Assembly: GCF_014170375.1 (NCBI RefSeq)
Contig: NZ_LZZW01000035.1
Span: forward strand, 43,703 to 107,702
DNA: 64,000 nucleotides
Reading direction: 5' to 3'
DNA from: Variovorax sp. UMC13
Lineage (GTDB): Bacteria > Pseudomonadota > Gammaproteobacteria > Burkholderiales > Burkholderiaceae_C
Shown here piece after piece: positions 33,174-41,358 of the stretch (positions are counted from its first letter, which is position 1; every line of letters starts with the position of its first letter). A model generated the notes under the pieces. It was not told the DNA's origin, did no database searches, and saw nothing but the letters and a program-made list of their open reading frames with translations. A program made the translations under genes and the position numbers.

Positions 33174-34604
33174 ATGGCAATCACATCGACAGGCCTGGGC
33201 AGCGGGCTCGAGGTCGAGAACATCATCACGCAGCTGATGGCGCTCGAGAAGAAGCCGCTGACTTCGCTGCAGACCAAGGCCAGCACGATCGACAGCAAGA
33301 TCTCGGCCTTCGGCACGGTGAAGTCGCAGCTCTCGACCCTGTCCGATGCGGTGACGGCCTTGTCGAAGGCCTCGACCTGGAACGCCAAGACGGTCAGCTC
33401 CAGCAACGCCGCGGCGGTGTCGGCCACGGTGGCCAATGGCACCAATGCGTCGGTGAGCTCGTTCAGCGTGACCGTCTCGCAGCTGGCGCGCACCCAATCC
33501 ATCTCCTCGGCCCCCGTGGCCAACGGCGCGACCGTGGGCAGCGGTACGCTGACCTTCTCGCTGGGCACCTGGAGCGCCGGCGCCACGCCGGCCTTCGCGC
33601 AGGGTGCAACCACCGCCGTGTCGGTCGACATCGCCGCCACGGACACGATGGCCGACATCGCCTCCAAGATCAACAAGGCCGGTGCCGGCGTGACCGCCAC
33701 CGTGCTCAAGGACGTCTCGGGGGACCGGCTCATGATGCGTTCGAGCGTCACCGGCGAGGCCACGGGCTTTCGCGTGACGGCGAGCGACGACAGCGTCGGC
33801 CTGGATGCGCTGACCTTCGACAATCCTGCGGCCGCTGCCGGGATGGCGGCCAACCCCGTCCAGTACGGCCAGAACGCCAAGGCCGCGATCAATGGCGTCG
33901 AGATCGAGTCGGCGAGCAACACGCTGGCCGAGACCCTGCCGGGCCTGACGCTCACGCTGTCGCAGGTCACGACCGGGCCGGTGGAGATCACGGCGACGAC
34001 CGACACCAGCGGCATGCGCACCGCGATCAACACCTTCGTGACCGCCTACAACGCGATGAACCAGATGCTCAACAGCGCGACCAAGTACGACGCGGCGACC
34101 AAGACCGCCGCGCTGCTGCAGGGCGACGCCACCACCACCGGCCTGCAGGCCGCGCTGCGCAGCCTGGTCGGCTCGCCCTCGGGCGGCGGCGCGCTGCAGT
34201 ACCTGTCGGATGTGGGCGTGTCCATCGCGCGTGACGGTGCGGGCAACCTCTCGGTCGACACCGTCAAGCTCGACAAGGCGCTCAAGAACCCCGATGCGGT
34301 GAAGCAGTTCTTCTCGGCCGAAGCCGGTGCCGACCCGAGCGCCACGGGTTTCGCCACGCGCTTCGCGGCCTTCACCCAGGCTGCCATCGGTGCCGACGGC
34401 ACGCTGACCGTCAAGACCGATGCGCTCGACGTGCAGAAGAAGGCCAACACCAAGGACCAGGAGCGCGTGAGTGACCGGCTGAGCCTCACCGAGACCCGGC
34501 TGCGCAAGCAGTACACCGCGCTCGACACGCAGATGAGCAAGCTCACCGCACTCAACACCTACGTGGCGCAGCAGATCGCGCAATGGAACAAATCCACGAG
34601 CTGA
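33174..34604 (+). CDS. fliD: filament cap protein
   Basis: FliD (HAP2) caps the filament tip and folds incoming flagellin. ATG 33174 gives 476 residues starting MAITSTGLGSGLEVENIITQ, the family N terminus. A helical N-terminal leg (MALEKKPLTSLQTKASTIDS) follows, and the C-terminal leg has TETRLRKQYTALDTQMSKLT. The middle is Thr/Ala-rich outer domain. Located between the fliC terminator and fliS. Confidence 0.96.
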   Translation: MAITSTGLGSGLEVENIITQLMALEKKPLTSLQTKASTIDSKISAFGTVKSQLSTLSDAVTALSKASTWNAKTVSSSNAAAVSATVANGTNASVSSFSVTVSQLARTQSISSAPVANGATVGSGTLTFSLGTWSAGATPAFAQGATTAVSVDIAATDTMADIASKINKAGAGVTATVLKDVSGDRLMMRSSVTGEATGFRVTASDDSVGLDALTFDNPAAAAGMAANPVQYGQNAKAAINGVEIESASNTLAETLPGLTLTLSQVTTGPVEITATTDTSGMRTAINTFVTAYNAMNQMLNSATKYDAATKTAALLQGDATTTGLQAALRSLVGSPSGGGALQYLSDVGVSIARDGAGNLSVDTVKLDKALKNPDAVKQFFSAEAGADPSATGFATRFAAFTQAAIGADGTLTVKTDALDVQKKANTKDQERVSDRLSLTETRLRKQYTALDTQMSKLTALNTYVAQQIAQWNKSTS

Positions 34605-34629
34605 AAGCCCTGAAAAGGACAAAAGGCCG

Positions 34630-34656
34630 TTGATTTTCCTCGCCCGATGCCGATAA
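34630..34656 (+). promoter_or_regulatory. candidate sigma28 promoter of fliS
   Basis: TTGATTTT (34630-34637), 11 bp, then GCCGATAA (34649-34656). The -10 box is an exact match to the FliA consensus; the -35 matches in 5 of 8 positions. It lies 31 bp before fliS, so fliS-fliT may be boosted as a late class III pair. Confidence 0.6.
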
Positions 34657-34687
34657 CAAAGACAAGAACCGCAAAGGACACATCGCC

Positions 34688-35101
34688 ATGTACACCCCTC
34701 CCCACCTCCGCGCAGCCTCGGCCTACAAGACGGTCGGCGCCCAGTCCAGCGTCGACGGTGCCGATGCGCACCAGCTCATCGTGCTGGTGTTCGATGGCCT
34801 GCTGCAGGCCGTCAATGCGGCACGCGGTGCGTTGACGCGCGGCGAGGTGGCGTTGAAGGGCGAGCAGATCCAGCGCGCGGTGCGCCTGCTCGAGGAAGGC
34901 CTCAAGGGCGGCCTGGACATGGCGCGCGGCGGCGCGCTGGCCAGCCAGCTGCGCGCGCTGTACGACTACTGCATCGAGCGGCTGACCCATGCCAACCTGC
35001 GCAACGACGGCGAGGCATTGGCCGAAGTCGTGCGCCTTGTCACGCCGGTCGCCGAAGGCTGGAAGGAAATGGGTCGTCAGCGCAGCGTCCAGCCGGCATG
35101 A
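34688..35101 (+). CDS. fliS: flagellin export chaperone FliS
   Basis: FliS binds the C terminus of flagellin and prevents early polymerisation in the cytosol. The 137-residue product is four-helical, with ASAYKTVGAQSSVDGADAHQ and LIVLVFDGLLQAVNAARGAL as the family core. The stop overlaps the possible early start of fliT. Its position after fliD matches other betaproteobacteria. Confidence 0.95.
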   Translation: MYTPPHLRAASAYKTVGAQSSVDGADAHQLIVLVFDGLLQAVNAARGALTRGEVALKGEQIQRAVRLLEEGLKGGLDMARGGALASQLRALYDYCIERLTHANLRNDGEALAEVVRLVTPVAEGWKEMGRQRSVQPA

Positions 35102-35133
35102 TGCGGCTGCAGCTTCGCACGGAGTCTTTTGTC

Positions 35134-35433
35134 ATGCAGGACCGCTTGCTCAACTACTACACGGCCATCGAGGAAGCGAGCCGCCAGATGCTCGAGGCCG
35201 CGCGCCGCGAGGACTGGGATGCGGTCGTGCGCTGCGAAGGTGTTTGTGCGGTGCTGATCGAGCAGTTGCGCTTCAAGGCCCGCACCGAAGAACTCCCCCG
35301 CGAAGACCGCGCCGAGAAGATGCGCGTGATGCAGCGCATCCTGCGCCACGACGCCGAGATCCGCACCCTGGCCGAACCCTGGCTGTCGCAGTTCGACCAG
35401 CTGCTCGACGGCAAGCTGCAGGTCATTCACTGA
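35134..35433 (+). CDS. fliT: flagellar chaperone FliT
   Basis: FliT is the FliD export chaperone, and in enterobacteria also an anti-FlhDC factor. ATG 35134, with GGAG 9 nt upstream, gives 99 residues: MQDRLLNYYTAIEEASRQML, then helical, Arg/Glu-rich sequence. An earlier ATG at 35098 overlaps the fliS stop and adds 12 residues; which is used is uncertain. The identification rests on size, helical pattern and place after fliS. Confidence 0.85.
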   Translation: MQDRLLNYYTAIEEASRQMLEAARREDWDAVVRCEGVCAVLIEQLRFKARTEELPREDRAEKMRVMQRILRHDAEIRTLAEPWLSQFDQLLDGKLQVIH

Positions 35434-35451
35434 GCACAGGCTGAAGACACC

Positions 35452-35485
35452 AACGACAAGGGCGCCAGAAGGCGCCCTTGTCGTT
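35452..35485 (+). terminator. perfect 15-bp hairpin after fliT
   Basis: AACGACAAGGGCGCC (35452-35466) pairs fully with GGCGCCCTTGTCGTT (35471-35485), loop AGAA. It ends with TCGTTTCC, a weak T-tract. It lies 18 nt after the fliT stop in the convergent space with fliE and may serve both strands. Confidence 0.7.
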
Positions 35486-35511
35486 TCCAGCAGCGCTTCC
35501 AGCGCGCTCCC

Positions 35512-35562
35512 ATTCCAGAGACACCGCAGAACCGGCTTCGCCGGGCTGCTGGTGTCGCCCCC
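35512..35562 (+). repeat. dispersed hairpin repeat, copy A
   Basis: A 51-bp element that matches copy B at 58594-58644 (opposite orientation) in 46 of 51 positions. Bases 35521-35555 fold into a hairpin of 5+4+5 bp: ACACC/GGTGT, GCAG/CTGC, CCGGC/GCCGG, with a 3-nt loop. It lies between the convergent genes fliT and fliE. A further G/C-rich tail (35563-35597) has its own small stems and runs into the fliE stop region. Confidence 0.75.
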
Positions 35563-35593
35563 TGGGGGGAGGCGCCGAAGGCGCTTCGGGGGG

Positions 35594-35899
35594 TCAGACC
35601 TGCATATTCATGATGTCGGAATAAGCCTGCACCATCCGGTTGCGCACATGCAGCGTGGCCTGGAAGCCGATCTGGGCCTTCTGGATCGCGACCATGGTCT
35701 CTTCCAGGCTGACGGCCGGGTTCTCCATCTGCACCTCGCGCTGCAGCCGCGTGGCCTCGTTCTGCGAGGCGCTGACGGCGTTGAGCGCGCCCGACAGCGC
35801 ACCGGCGAAGCCGCTGTCCTGCGGGGACTGCGCGGCGCGGGCCGGGCCGGCCGGGCGGGCGGTGATCGGGGCGGTGACGGGAGAGAGGCGGAGGTCCAT
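35594..35899 (-). CDS. fliE: MS-ring/rod adaptor protein FliE
   Basis: FliE links the MS ring to the rod and is needed early for export. The 101-residue product has FAGALSGALNAVSASQNEAT and the C-terminal VSLEETMVAIQKAQIGFQAT and VRNRMVQAYSDIMNMQV, which define the family. It is divergent from fliF with 150 bp between, a region that should hold class II promoters for both; no site was recognised with confidence. Confidence 0.96.
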   Translation of the reverse strand: MDLRLSPVTAPITARPAGPARAAQSPQDSGFAGALSGALNAVSASQNEATRLQREVQMENPAVSLEETMVAIQKAQIGFQATLHVRNRMVQAYSDIMNMQV

Positions 35900-36049
35900 G
35901 GCCTGAATGCTAGGGCGGCGCGGCGCGGGCGATCGCCGGGAAATGGGTGGGAAAGCAGCGCTTTATCGGCCTTATGTTTCGGGGGGTGGCCCGAATAATC
36001 GGCAGCGGGAAGCCACCGGGCTTCCGCCTGTCGCCTACCGATCGAGCCC

Positions 36050-37795
36050 ATGTCCGCTGTTGCCGAACTTCCTGCCGCCGCTCTCTCCGCGCCGCCCGCA
36101 CCCTGGGCCGGCCGGCTCGCCGCGCTCGATCGCCGCCAGCGCATGCGCCTGGCCGTGGGGGCGGTGGTGCTGGTGGCCATCGCCATCGCCGCGATCGTGC
36201 TGGGCCGCCAGCCCGATTGGCGCGTGCTCTACGCCAACCTGAGCGACAAGGACGGCGGCGCGGTGGTGGCGCAGCTCGCGACCATGAACGTGCCCTACAA
36301 GTATTCCGAAGGCGGCGGCGCGGTGATGGTGCCCTCCGACAAGGTGCACGACGTGCGCCTGCGCCTGGCCTCGCAGGGCCTGCCCAAGGGCTCGGTGGCG
36401 GGCTTCGAGCTGATGGAGAACAACCGCTTCGGCATGACGCAGTTCCAGGAGAAGCTGAGCTTCCAGCGCGGCCTCGAAGGCGAGCTGACGCGCTCGATCC
36501 AGGCCCTGGGCTCGGTGCAGAGCGCGCGCGTGCACCTGGCGCTGCCCAACCAGAACGGCTTCTTCCGCGAGCAGCAGAAGCCCTCGGCTTCGGTGCTGCT
36601 GAGCCTCTACCCCGGCCGCGTGCTCGAGCGCAGCCAGATCGCGGGCATCGTGCACCTGGTGGCCTCCAGCGTGCCCGAGCTCAGCCCCGGTGCGGTGAGC
36701 GTGCTAGACGACAGCGGCAAGCTGCTGTCCAACACCGGCGACGGCCCTGGCGGCGCGGCGGGCGCGGTCGACGGCCAGCAGCTGGCCTACGTGCAGCAGC
36801 TCGAACAGCAGTACACGCGCCGCATCCTCGACATCCTCGAGCCGGTGGTCGGACGCCAGAACGTGAAGGCCCAGGTCACGGCCGACGTCGATTTCTCGCA
36901 GACCGAAGCCACCTCGGAAGAACACCGGCCCAACCTCGCGGCCGACGCCAGCGCGGTGCGCAGCCAGCAGACCGTCGAGAGCCATGGCGCCGCGGCGGCC
37001 GGCGCGGCGGCCGCCACGGGCGTGCCCGGCGCGACCTCCAACCAGCCGCCCGCGCCGCCGTCGGCACCGATCAACGGCGCGGCCGCGCCGCTGGCCCCGA
37101 CCGGCACCGCGGCCGCCACGCCCGATGCCGCCAAGGCGCCGGGCAAGCGCGAGTCGATCATCAACTACGAGGTCGACAAAACGGTGAAGACCGTGCGTGG
37201 CGCGACCGGCCAGATCCGCCGCCTGAGCGCCGCGGTGGTGGTCAACTACCAGAGCATCGCCGACGCCCAGGGCAAGGCCAGCGCCACCGCGCTCACGCCG
37301 CAGCAGATCGAGCAGATGACCGCGCTGATCCGCGAGACCATCGGCTTCAACAAGGAACGCGGCGACTCGGTCAACCTGATGAACACGCCCTTCCTGGTCG
37401 ATGCGAGCACGCCGGTCGACCTGCCGCTGTGGAAGCGCCCCGAGGTGCTGGACCTGGTGCGCAGCTTCGCCTGGCCCGTGGGCCTGGCGGTGATCGGCCT
37501 GATCGTGCTCTTCGGCCTGGTGCGCCCGGGCATGAAGGCGATCGCGGTCGCGGCACCGGTGGCGCCCGCGCTGGTGCCGCTGCCCGGCGCGCAGCTCAAC
37601 GCGATGGTGGCCGAGACGCCGCTGCGGCCCGCGCTCGCCTCGCCCGAAGCGGCACAGGCGCTGCCCTCGCCCTCGCAGGAAGTGCCCGAGCAGGCGCGGC
37701 TGGAAGGCGCGCGCCAGATGGCGCGGCAGAACCCGGTGGCGGTGGCCAACATCGTGAAGAGCTGGGTCAACGGCGATGCCGCCGCGGGAGCCTGA
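36050..37795 (+). CDS. fliF: flagellar MS-ring protein
   Basis: FliF forms the MS ring in the inner membrane, the base of the motor. The 581-residue product has a first membrane helix near residues 29-50 (RLAVGAVVLVAIAIAAIVLG), the periplasmic ring-building motifs with YKYSEGGGAVMVPSDKVHDV, a Pro/Ala-rich linker near 310-365, a second helix near 468-488 (SFAWPVGLAVIGLIVLFGLV), and a C-terminal tail for FliG ending in NIVKSWVNGD. It opens the long plus-strand fli operon. Confidence 0.97.
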   Translation: MSAVAELPAAALSAPPAPWAGRLAALDRRQRMRLAVGAVVLVAIAIAAIVLGRQPDWRVLYANLSDKDGGAVVAQLATMNVPYKYSEGGGAVMVPSDKVHDVRLRLASQGLPKGSVAGFELMENNRFGMTQFQEKLSFQRGLEGELTRSIQALGSVQSARVHLALPNQNGFFREQQKPSASVLLSLYPGRVLERSQIAGIVHLVASSVPELSPGAVSVLDDSGKLLSNTGDGPGGAAGAVDGQQLAYVQQLEQQYTRRILDILEPVVGRQNVKAQVTADVDFSQTEATSEEHRPNLAADASAVRSQQTVESHGAAAAGAAAATGVPGATSNQPPAPPSAPINGAAAPLAPTGTAAATPDAAKAPGKRESIINYEVDKTVKTVRGATGQIRRLSAAVVVNYQSIADAQGKASATALTPQQIEQMTALIRETIGFNKERGDSVNLMNTPFLVDASTPVDLPLWKRPEVLDLVRSFAWPVGLAVIGLIVLFGLVRPGMKAIAVAAPVAPALVPLPGAQLNAMVAETPLRPALASPEAAQALPSPSQEVPEQARLEGARQMARQNPVAVANIVKSWVNGDAAAGA

Positions 37796-37798
37796 CGC

Positions 37799-38800
37799 GT
37801 GGCCATGGACGAACAAGGACTCAACGACGCGGCGGTCCTGCTGATGTCGCTCGGCGAAGAGGAGGCCGGCCAGGTGCTGCGCCATCTCTCGCCGCGCGAG
37901 GTGCAGAAGATCGGCGAGACCATCGCCAAGACCCGCGCCGTCTCGCGCGAACGCCTGGGCGAGGTGGCCGACCGCTTCATCGCCGCGACCGCAGGCCAGA
38001 GCCTGTTCGCGGCCGACACCGGCGACTACGTGCGCTCGATCATGCAGCGCGCGCTGGGCGACGAGAAGGCCACCATCCTGGTCGACCGCATCCTGCAGGC
38101 GCCCGACCTGAGCGGCATCGAGAACCTCAAGTGGATGGACGCGCCCTCGGTGGCCGAGGTGCTCAAGGTCGAGCACCCGCAGATCGTCGCCGCCATCCTG
38201 GTGCACCTCGAGCCCGAGCATGCCTCGGCCATCCTGGTGCAGCTGCCCGAGTCGCAGCGCGCCGAGGTGCTGCTGCGCGTGGCCACGCTGGAAGGCATCC
38301 AGCCCGCGGCGCTGGAAGACCTCAACGAGGTGATGTTCCGCGTGCTGCAGGGCGGCGCCAAGATCCGCAAGGCCTCGCTGGGCGGCGCCAAGACCGCCGC
38401 CGGCATGATCAACATGCTGGGTGCGGGCATCGACACCCAGGCCATCGACGCGATCCGCGTGCACGACCCCGAGCTGGCGCAGCAGATCGCCGACCTGATG
38501 TTCGTCTTCGACGACGTGATGAAGCTGGACAACAAGTCGCTGCAGCTGGTGCTCAAGGAAGTGGCGTCGGAAACGCTGATCGTCGCGCTCAAGGGCGCGG
38601 CCCCGGCGCTGCGCGAGAAGTTCCTGGCCAACATGTCCTCGCGCGCGGCCGAGGCGCTGCGCGAAGACCTCGAATCGCGCGGCCCGCTGCGGCTGTCGGA
38701 AGTCGAGGCGCAGCAGAAGGAAATCCTCAAGGCGGTGCGGCGCCTGGCCGACGAAGGCCAGATCGTGCTGGGCGGCGGCGCCGACGGCGGCTTCGTCTAA
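37799..38800 (+). CDS. fliG: rotor switch protein FliG
   Basis: FliG is the torque-generating switch protein between MS ring and C ring and meets MotA. The start is GTG 37799, with an ATG two codons later. The 333-residue product has the N-terminal FliF-binding domain, the middle part with VEHPQIVAAILVHLEPEHAS (the EHPQ motif) and the C-terminal torque domain with LMFVFDDVMKLDNKSLQLVL carrying the charged residues. Three nt after fliF. Confidence 0.98.
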   Translation: MAMDEQGLNDAAVLLMSLGEEEAGQVLRHLSPREVQKIGETIAKTRAVSRERLGEVADRFIAATAGQSLFAADTGDYVRSIMQRALGDEKATILVDRILQAPDLSGIENLKWMDAPSVAEVLKVEHPQIVAAILVHLEPEHASAILVQLPESQRAEVLLRVATLEGIQPAALEDLNEVMFRVLQGGAKIRKASLGGAKTAAGMINMLGAGIDTQAIDAIRVHDPELAQQIADLMFVFDDVMKLDNKSLQLVLKEVASETLIVALKGAAPALREKFLANMSSRAAEALREDLESRGPLRLSEVEAQQKEILKAVRRLADEGQIVLGGGADGGFV

Positions 38801-38812
38801 GGAAGGCAGGCG

Positions 38813-39481
38813 ATGCGCGGCACCTTCATCCCCAGCGAGGACATCGCCGGCTTCTCGCGCTGGCAGTTCGCCACCGTCGGCCCCACGGGCGAGCCGCAGG
38901 GCGGCATCGCCGACCCGGCCGCGCTGCAGGAGGCGCAGGACCAGGGCTTCGCCGAAGGTCATGCGGCCGGCCGGGCCGAGGCGCTGGCGCAGGCACGTGC
39001 CGAGATGGACGCCTACATCGCCACCCAGGGCCGCGACACCGCGCAGCGCCTGGCGGCGTTGCTGGCCGCGGCCGAGGCCGGCCTGGCCGAGGCGCAACAG
39101 GACATCGCGCGCGGCACCCTGGAGATCGCCTGCGCGCTCGCGCGCCAGGTGCTGCGCCACGAACTCGCGACGCAGCCGCTGGCGCTGGAGCCCGTGGTGC
39201 GCGAGGCCATCGAACTGCTGCGCGCCGACGGCAGGAGCGCCTGCGTGCGCTTGGCGCCGGCCGACTTCGAGGCGCTCGATGCGCACCTGCGCGCCGAGTT
39301 CGCGGGCCAGGCCATGAGTGTGGTCTCCGACGCCTCGGTGGCGCCCGGCGACTGCCGCGTCGAATCCGCGGGCGCGGTTGTCGACGGCGGTGTGGCCACG
39401 CGCTGGTCGCGCGCGGTCGCGAGCCTGGGGCTGGCGATGCCGTGGCAGGACACACCGGAGGACGGCCCGCATGCCGCCTGA
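38813..39481 (+). CDS. fliH: flagellar export stator FliH
   Basis: FliH regulates the FliI ATPase and links it to the C ring. The 222-residue product has a coiled central part (about residues 38-90, Ala/Glu/Gln-rich, with GxxxG-like spacing in QGFAEGHAAGRAEALAQARA) and the C-terminal domain with LEIACALARQVLRHELATQP. It overlaps fliI by 11 nt. Sequence is divergent, as usual for FliH, but order is standard. Confidence 0.93.
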   Translation: MRGTFIPSEDIAGFSRWQFATVGPTGEPQGGIADPAALQEAQDQGFAEGHAAGRAEALAQARAEMDAYIATQGRDTAQRLAALLAAAEAGLAEAQQDIARGTLEIACALARQVLRHELATQPLALEPVVREAIELLRADGRSACVRLAPADFEALDAHLRAEFAGQAMSVVSDASVAPGDCRVESAGAVVDGGVATRWSRAVASLGLAMPWQDTPEDGPHAA

Positions 39482-40862
39482 ACGCGCCGCGTGGCAACGT
39501 TTCATGGGCGACGCGCGTGCGCGCGTCGAGCAGGCGCCCGGGCTCGAGGTGCAGGGCACGCTCACGCGGCTGGCCGGCCTGGTGCTGGAGGCCACGGGCA
39601 TCCGCTCGCCGGTCGGCTCGCAGTGCCTGGTGCGCATGGGCGCGCAGCCGCCGGTGCTGGCCGAGGTGGTGGGCTTCGCCAGCGACCGCGCCTTCCTGAT
39701 GCCCGCGGGCGACGTGCACGGCCTGTCGAGCGGCGCCAGCGTGACGCCGGCCGCGCCCTATGTGCCGGTGCCGCGCCTGGGCGAGCCCGAACGCGAGGTC
39801 TCGATGCGCATGGGCGCGCTGCGGCTGCCGCTGGGCCCGGGGCTGCTGGGCCGGGTGGTCGACCCGCAGGGCCGCCCGCTCGACCACCAGGGCCCGATGA
39901 ACGACGTGACGGCCGAGCCGCTGGACCGCCAACCGATCAACGCGATGGACCGCGACCCGGTGCGCGAGCCGCTGGACACCGGCGTGCGCGCCATCAACGC
40001 GCTGCTCACCGTGGGTCGCGGCCAGCGCATCGGCCTGTTCGCGGGCTCGGGCGTGGGCAAGAGCGTGCTGCTGGGCATGATGGCGCGCTACACCGAGGCC
40101 GACGTGATCGTGGTCGGCCTGATCGGCGAGCGCGGCCGCGAGGTCAAGGAATTCATCGAGGACATCCTGGGCGAGGAGGGCCGCGCGCGCTCGGTGGTGG
40201 TGGCGGCGCCGGCCGATGCGCCGCCGCTGCTGCGCATGCAGGGCGCGGCCTATGCGACCGCCATCGCCGAGCACTTCCGCGACCAGGGGCGGCATGTGCT
40301 GCTGCTGATGGACTCGCTCACGCGTTACGCGATGGCGCAGCGCGAGATCGCGCTGGCCATCGGCGAGCCGCCGGCCACCAAGGGCTACCCGCCCTCGTGC
40401 TTCGCCAAGCTGCCGCAGCTGGTGGAACGCAGCGGCAACGGCCTGCACGGCGTGGGCTCGATCACCGCCTTCTACACCGTGCTGTCCGAAGGCGACGACC
40501 AGCAGGACCCGATCGCCGACGCGGCGCGCGCGATCCTCGACGGCCACATCGTGCTGTCGCGCGGGCTGGCCGAGGAGGCGCATTTCCCTGCCATCGACAT
40601 CGAGCAGTCGGCCTCGCGCGTGATGCACAACGTGGTCGCGCCCGCGCACCTCGATGCGGCCCGGCAGTTCCGCGCCATCTATTCGCGCTACCGCAAGAGC
40701 CGCGACCTGGTGCGCCTGGGCGTCTACGTGCCCGGCAGCGATCCGGCGCTCGACGAGGCGATCCGGCTGCAGCCGGCGATGAGCGCCTTCCTGCAACAGA
40801 ACATGCACGAGGGCGCGGCCTTCGCGCAGAGCATCGACGGCATGGCCTGGGCGCTGACATGA
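39471..40862 (+). CDS. fliI: flagellar export ATPase FliI
   Basis: FliI is the F1-like ATPase that helps unfold and deliver export substrates. ATG 39471 gives 463 residues; an open frame from 39318 is only fliH read out of frame. Motifs include Walker A GLFAGSGVGKSVLLGMM near residue 188, Walker B LLLMDSLTRYAMAQREIAL, and GEPPATKGYPPS, typical of FliI/YscN. Acts with FliH and FliJ, which flank it. Confidence 0.97.
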   Translation: MPPERAAWQRFMGDARARVEQAPGLEVQGTLTRLAGLVLEATGIRSPVGSQCLVRMGAQPPVLAEVVGFASDRAFLMPAGDVHGLSSGASVTPAAPYVPVPRLGEPEREVSMRMGALRLPLGPGLLGRVVDPQGRPLDHQGPMNDVTAEPLDRQPINAMDRDPVREPLDTGVRAINALLTVGRGQRIGLFAGSGVGKSVLLGMMARYTEADVIVVGLIGERGREVKEFIEDILGEEGRARSVVVAAPADAPPLLRMQGAAYATAIAEHFRDQGRHVLLLMDSLTRYAMAQREIALAIGEPPATKGYPPSCFAKLPQLVERSGNGLHGVGSITAFYTVLSEGDDQQDPIADAARAILDGHIVLSRGLAEEAHFPAIDIEQSASRVMHNVVAPAHLDAARQFRAIYSRYRKSRDLVRLGVYVPGSDPALDEAIRLQPAMSAFLQQNMHEGAAFAQSIDGMAWALT

Positions 40863-40896
40863 CACCCGCCTGCCCGATGCACACCAAGGAGTCCGC

Positions 40897-41358
40897 ATGT
40901 CCGGAATGAATGGATTGGAGCTTGCGCTGTCGCAGGCGCGCGACCGGCGCGACGCCGCGGCCCAGGTGGTGGCGCAGGCGCTGCAGGGCTGGACCGCCGC
41001 CAAGCAGCAGCTCGACCAGCTCGAGAGCTACGCCACCGAGTGCACCGAGCGCTGGGCGCGCCAGCAGGCGAACTGCATGCCCGAGATCATGCGGCACCAC
41101 TACCAGTTCATGGCGCGGCTCACGCATGCGATCGGGCTGCAGACCGGCATCGTGGCCGACCACGGGCGCCAGGTCGAGCGCGCGTCGGTCGGTTCGCGCG
41201 CGGCCGAGGCGCGGCTCGAGAGCCTGCGCCAGCTGCTGGCGGCACGGCGCCACGACGAGCAGCTCACGCTGGAGCGGCGCGAGCAGAAGCAGTCCGACGA
41301 GCGCGCGGCGCTGCAGTACAGCCGGCGCCAGGGCAACCCGCTGGGCGGCTTCCTCTGA
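40897..41358 (+). CDS. fliJ: flagellar export component FliJ
   Basis: FliJ is the coiled-coil stalk of the FliI ring and engages FlhA. The 153-residue product is nearly all helical: LALSQARDRRDAAAQVVAQA, then QQLDQLESYATECTERWARQ, ending in a basic segment with ERREQKQSDERAALQYSRRQ. It shares its TGATG stop/start with fliK. A 34-nt gap after fliI contains GGAG for its start. Confidence 0.94.
   Translation: MSGMNGLELALSQARDRRDAAAQVVAQALQGWTAAKQQLDQLESYATECTERWARQQANCMPEIMRHHYQFMARLTHAIGLQTGIVADHGRQVERASVGSRAAEARLESLRQLLAARRHDEQLTLERREQKQSDERAALQYSRRQGNPLGGFL

Noticed and set aside
35963..35970. GCCGATAA on the minus strand upstream of fliE as a sigma28 -10 box
   Set aside because: The matching -35 position reads CCACCCCC, with no TCAAG-like element at any allowed spacing, and fliE is expected to be an early gene.
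36704..39637. Minus-strand open frame of about 977 codons
   Set aside because: Antisense to fliF, fliG and fliH; no recognisable domain and composition typical of GC-skewed shadows.
35947..39699. Plus-strand open frame of about 1250 codons over fliF-fliH
   Set aside because: It is another frame of fliF, fliG and fliH, low in complexity and rich in Arg; the real genes are unambiguous.
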